Shown here: piece by piece, positions 61,498 to 64,000 of the stretch | How the letters are laid out: the number at the start of each line of letters is the position of its first letter | Numbering within the stretch: position 1 is the first letter of the stretch | Origin: Henriciella sp. | GTDB lineage: Bacteria > Pseudomonadota > Alphaproteobacteria > Caulobacterales > Hyphomonadaceae | Direction of reading: 5' to 3' | Length of the DNA stretch: 64,000 nucleotides | Assembly: GCA_002733705.1 (NCBI GenBank) | Contig: NVWP01000003.1 | Span: forward strand, 1 to 64,000 | Made by a program: the position numbers and the translations under genes | The notes under the pieces: generated by a model | Databases searched by the model: none | The model's input: the letters and a program-made list of their open reading frames with translations, nothing else | What the model was told of the DNA's origin: nothing

Positions 61498-63285
61498 CTA
61501 GCGCGATCGGGCGCCTGACGTGGCCTCAGTTTTCGCATCGATCCACGCCATGATGCGGGCTTCCAGGGCGTCGAGTGGCAATGAGCCTGCGCCCAGAACC
61601 GTGTCATGGAATTCGCGGATATCGAAATCGTCGCCCAGCGCCTCTTTCGCGGCAGCGCGAAGCTCCAATATCTTCAGCTCGCCGATCTTGTAGGCGGTCG
61701 CCTGACCCGGCCAGCCGATATAGCGCGTCACTTCGGTTTCTATATTGAGCGGGGCGAGCGCCGAGTTTTCCTTGAAACAGGTTTCGGCCTCCTCGCGGCT
61801 CCAGCCATACCAGTGCATGCCGGTATCAGCGACGAGGCGGCAGGCCCGCCACATCTCCATTGAAAGCGCGCCGAACCGCTCATAGGGCGTCTGATAGAAA
61901 CCGGCTTCCCCCGCGAGCTTTTCGGCATAGAGGCCCCAGCCTTCCCCGAAAGCTGTCGCGTAATATTGCTGGCGGAAGCGCGGCACGCCTTCCAGTTCCT
62001 GGGCAAGCGAGATCTGGATGTGATGGCCGGGCACGGCTTCGTGCGCAGACAGGGCGGGCAGTTCATAAAGCGGGCGCTGATCCAGCGCATAGGTGTTGAC
62101 CAGATAGGTGCCGGAAATCCCCTTCTCCATATCGCCGCTGGAATAGCGCCCCGTCGTGTAGCCGGGCGCAATTTCTGCCGGGACCGGCTCAACGCCATAG
62201 GTGAGGCGGGGCAGCTTGCCGAAATATTGCGGCAGCAGCGCATCGAGGCGTTTCGACAGCCAGGCCGCCTTTTCCATCAGGGCCTGCGGGCTGTCGGCAT
62301 AGAATTGCGGATCGGTGCGCAGGAAAGACTGGAAATCCTGAAAGCTGCCCTCAAAGCCGATCTCTTCGATGATCTCGTCCATGGCTGCCCGGATACGCGC
62401 GACCTCGCGCTGGCCGAGCTGGTGAATCTCTTCGGGTGAGTAGCCTGCGCCCGCCGTGTGGTCCTCAATGGCGGACTGGTAATAGGTCCGCCCCCCCGGC
62501 AGCGAGACGATGCCGGGTTCGGGGCGGGCATGCGGGGCGTATTCCTCCTCAAGGAAAGCCAGCGCCTTGCCATAGGCGGCGATGGCTGCGGCGGTGGCTT
62601 CCCGCCCTTCAGCCTGCAGGCGCTCTGCCGTTTCGGCATCGATCGTGTCCGGCAGACGGGTGAGCGGCGCGTAGAGGCCGCTTTCCTCCGGGCTCACACC
62701 CGCCTGCTCGCGGACTTGAGCGGTCGTCGTTGCCAGCGGGTCGGCGTGAGAGGTCCAGCCGGTTTCAATGCCGCGGCGCATATTCGCGATGTGGTCGTCG
62801 AAATAGCGTGGCAGGTCTTCAAGCCGCGCAATCCAGGCTTCGGCGTCGGCTTCATTCGCGATGCGCAGCTGGCGCGCGACAAAGAGCGGTTCGGCCTGAA
62901 AGCCCCAGTCGCCATTAAAAGGGAGGCGGGCCGTGTCGAACTCATCGGCAGCAATCAGCCGGTCGAGCAGGTGGGTGAGAATCTTTGCTTCGGGAGAAGA
63001 AGCGTCATCAAGGCGAAGAAGCTGGCGCTTCAGGGCGCGTGCCTCGCGGGCCATGCGAGAGATTTCCTGCGGGCTGATGTCGGACCACTCCCTCGGCGCG
63101 CGATCCTGCGCGCGGGCAGCTTCTTCCGGATCGGCCGACCGCAGGAGGGCTTCATATGCCTCTATGAGCGGCTGAATGCCCGCTGGCCGGGCGCTCTCCG
63201 CAGGTTCGGTTTGTGCGCTTGCGAAACAGGGCGACGCAAGGGAAAGTGCCATGAGACTGATGAATGTCCGGGAAATCATACGCAA
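61498..63285 (-). CDS. DUF885 family exported peptidase-like protein
   Basis: A 595-residue protein with a signal peptide (to about residue 24, PCFASAQ) and a DUF885 metalloprotease-like domain with HEAVPGHHIQISLAQEL (about 405), and EGWGLYAEKLAGE later. DUF885 enzymes have a zinc-binding HExxxxH-type site and are expected to be peptidases. It is a single gene, convergent with no close partner, and divergent from sdhC. Confidence 0.88.
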   Translation of the reverse strand: MRMISRTFISLMALSLASPCFASAQTEPAESARPAGIQPLIEAYEALLRSADPEEAARAQDRAPREWSDISPQEISRMAREARALKRQLLRLDDASSPEAKILTHLLDRLIAADEFDTARLPFNGDWGFQAEPLFVARQLRIANEADAEAWIARLEDLPRYFDDHIANMRRGIETGWTSHADPLATTTAQVREQAGVSPEESGLYAPLTRLPDTIDAETAERLQAEGREATAAAIAAYGKALAFLEEEYAPHARPEPGIVSLPGGRTYYQSAIEDHTAGAGYSPEEIHQLGQREVARIRAAMDEIIEEIGFEGSFQDFQSFLRTDPQFYADSPQALMEKAAWLSKRLDALLPQYFGKLPRLTYGVEPVPAEIAPGYTTGRYSSGDMEKGISGTYLVNTYALDQRPLYELPALSAHEAVPGHHIQISLAQELEGVPRFRQQYYATAFGEGWGLYAEKLAGEAGFYQTPYERFGALSMEMWRACRLVADTGMHWYGWSREEAETCFKENSALAPLNIETEVTRYIGWPGQATAYKIGELKILELRAAAKEALGDDFDIREFHDTVLGAGSLPLDALEARIMAWIDAKTEATSGARSR

Positions 63286-63366
63286 TTGACCTTTCTTGCC
63301 GCGTTGACACCGCGCTGCACCAATCTAGAACCCGGTGTCACAAGACATATGTTTCGGGAGACCCCA

Positions 63367-63768
63367 ATGTCAGGTTCAGAGTGGACTGATCCACGCCCGA
63401 TGTCACCACACCTTCAAGTGTGGAAGTGGCACTGGACGATGGCCTCATCGATCTTTCACCGCGTCAGCGGTGTTGGCAACTATCTCGGCGCGCTCCTGGT
63501 GAGCGCCTGGATCATCTCGCTGGCGACCGGGCCGGAGGCCTATGGCGCCGTCGAGGCGGTGATGCTGCATCCGGTGGGGCAGATCCTGCTCTTCTTCTGG
63601 CTGGTCTCTGTCCTCTTCCATCTTGCCAATGGCGTCCGCCACCTGATCTGGGACGGGCCGAAGGCCGGGTTTGAGCCGAAGACGGCAAGCCTCTGGTCTA
63701 TCGTCAACTTCGCCTTTGGCATCGTTGCGGCCGCTATCACCTGGTCGCTCGCGACCAATCTGTTCTAG
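63367..63768 (+). CDS. sdhC: Succinate dehydrogenase cytochrome b556 subunit SdhC
   Basis: A 133-residue membrane protein with SPHLQVWKWHWTMASSIFHR and the heme-binding-region SVLFHLANGVRHLIWD, three membrane helices and the usual SdhC length. It anchors complex II and binds ubiquinone and heme b. ATG 63367 lies after GGGAG. A long frame extension upstream (to 62458) runs antisense to the DUF885 gene and is not used. sdhD follows by 9 bases. Confidence 0.94.
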   Translation: MSGSEWTDPRPMSPHLQVWKWHWTMASSIFHRVSGVGNYLGALLVSAWIISLATGPEAYGAVEAVMLHPVGQILLFFWLVSVLFHLANGVRHLIWDGPKAGFEPKTASLWSIVNFAFGIVAAAITWSLATNLF

Positions 63769-63777
63769 GGGACGAGG

Positions 63778-64000
63778 ATGAGCACCAATTTCAAGACACC
63801 GGCCGCCGCCGCCCGCGGGCTCGGCTCCGCCAAGTCCGGCACCGGCCATCATATCAAGCAGCGCGTCTCTGCCATCGCGCTTGTCTTCCTGATCCCGTGG
63901 TTTCTCTATGCCGTCATTGCGGCGAGCCGCGGCGGCTATGAAGGCGCGACGGCCTGGCTGGCGCAGCCCTGGAATGCCATCCTGATGGTTCTCACGCTTG
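63778..64000 (+). CDS. sdhD: Succinate dehydrogenase membrane anchor SdhD, N-terminal part
   Basis: ATG 63778, preceded by GGGGACGAGG, opens a frame that continues past the window end. It reads GLGSAKSGTGHHIKQRVSAI and the start of a membrane helix (LVFLIPWFLYAVIAA), as expected for SdhD, including the conserved G-H-x-x-x-Q-R pattern. It completes the membrane part of complex II with sdhC. Only about 74 residues are visible. Confidence 0.9.
   Translation, partial: MSTNFKTPAAAARGLGSAKSGTGHHIKQRVSAIALVFLIPWFLYAVIAASRGGYEGATAWLAQPWNAILMVLTL

Noticed and set aside
62458..63366. Long in-frame extension upstream of sdhC
   Set aside because: It is antisense to the DUF885 gene and gives no SdhC-like sequence; a clear ribosome site precedes ATG 63367.

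Overview
The window is a GC-rich alphaproteobacterial chromosome segment. It most likely comes from the Hyphomonadaceae/Maricaulales-Caulobacterales side of the class. The evidence is an alphaproteobacterial flagellar gene set (divergent FliM, MotE-like and DUF6468-like accessory proteins), CtrA-type TTAA-N7-TTAAC sites, an UrcA-type secreted protein, and the lptC-lptA-lptB-rpoN-hpf-ptsN and mutM/ubiE/ubiB/coaBC/dut neighbourhoods. No rRNA, tRNA, CRISPR array or intact insertion sequence was recognised.

Region 1 (1-20.1 kb) is a large flagellar locus. It runs fliK (partial)-flgD; a minus-strand operon fliM-motA-(MotC-like)-flgF-flgG-flgA-flgH-fliL; motB; flgE-flgK-flgL-flgI; a minus-strand operon fliF-fliH-fliN-fliP-fliG; and a divergent fliL2-DUF6468-motE operon. 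Rod/hook/ring parts, stator, C-ring and part of the export gate are encoded here. FlgB/C, FliI, FlhA/B, FliQ/R and flagellin are not in the window. Region 2 (20.1-45.3 kb) is core housekeeping: a short RNase D, LPS transport (lptCAB), sigma-54, hibernation factor, PtsN, an E1-like enzyme, a Pif1-like helicase, dut, coaBC, ubiB, ubiE, mutM, an iron alcohol dehydrogenase, a fused peptide-ABC ATPase, an MHYT-GGDEF-EAL protein, kdsA, ilvA, and two lipoproteins that each carry two FKBP domains. One alpha/beta hydrolase here has been reduced to its two ends.

Region 3 (45.3-58.8 kb) is accessory and partly decayed. An AT-rich gene-free strip leads into a divergent pair: a PD-(D/E)XK-like protein and a small controller-type XRE regulator. 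A restriction-modification C-box-like site and a second perfect palindrome lie between them. Next come phage-type genes (ParB-methyltransferase, DUF5681 protein, possible terminase remnant). A sugar-nucleotide locus follows: manC intact, rfbC and rfbD both wrecked by stops and frameshifts, ugd and a phosphomannomutase intact. It is interrupted by a phage replication-like module (DUF3489, PD-(D/E)XK exonuclease, OB-fold-like protein, HNH protein). The 3' end of a lost outer-membrane barrel gene lies at 58.5 kb. Region 4 (58.8-64 kb) returns to ordinary genes: a class I amidotransferase, an ABC exporter, a DUF885 peptidase, sdhC and the start of sdhD.

The observations most worth following are the controller/nuclease-like pair near 46 kb, the CtrA-type palindrome in front of the tyrosine-rich UrcA-type protein near 31.7 kb, the MotC-like/MotE pair with duplicated FliL in the flagellar locus, and the clustered gene decay at 50.8-52.2 kb. 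All calls come from reading the sequence and recalled family knowledge; no database search was run.
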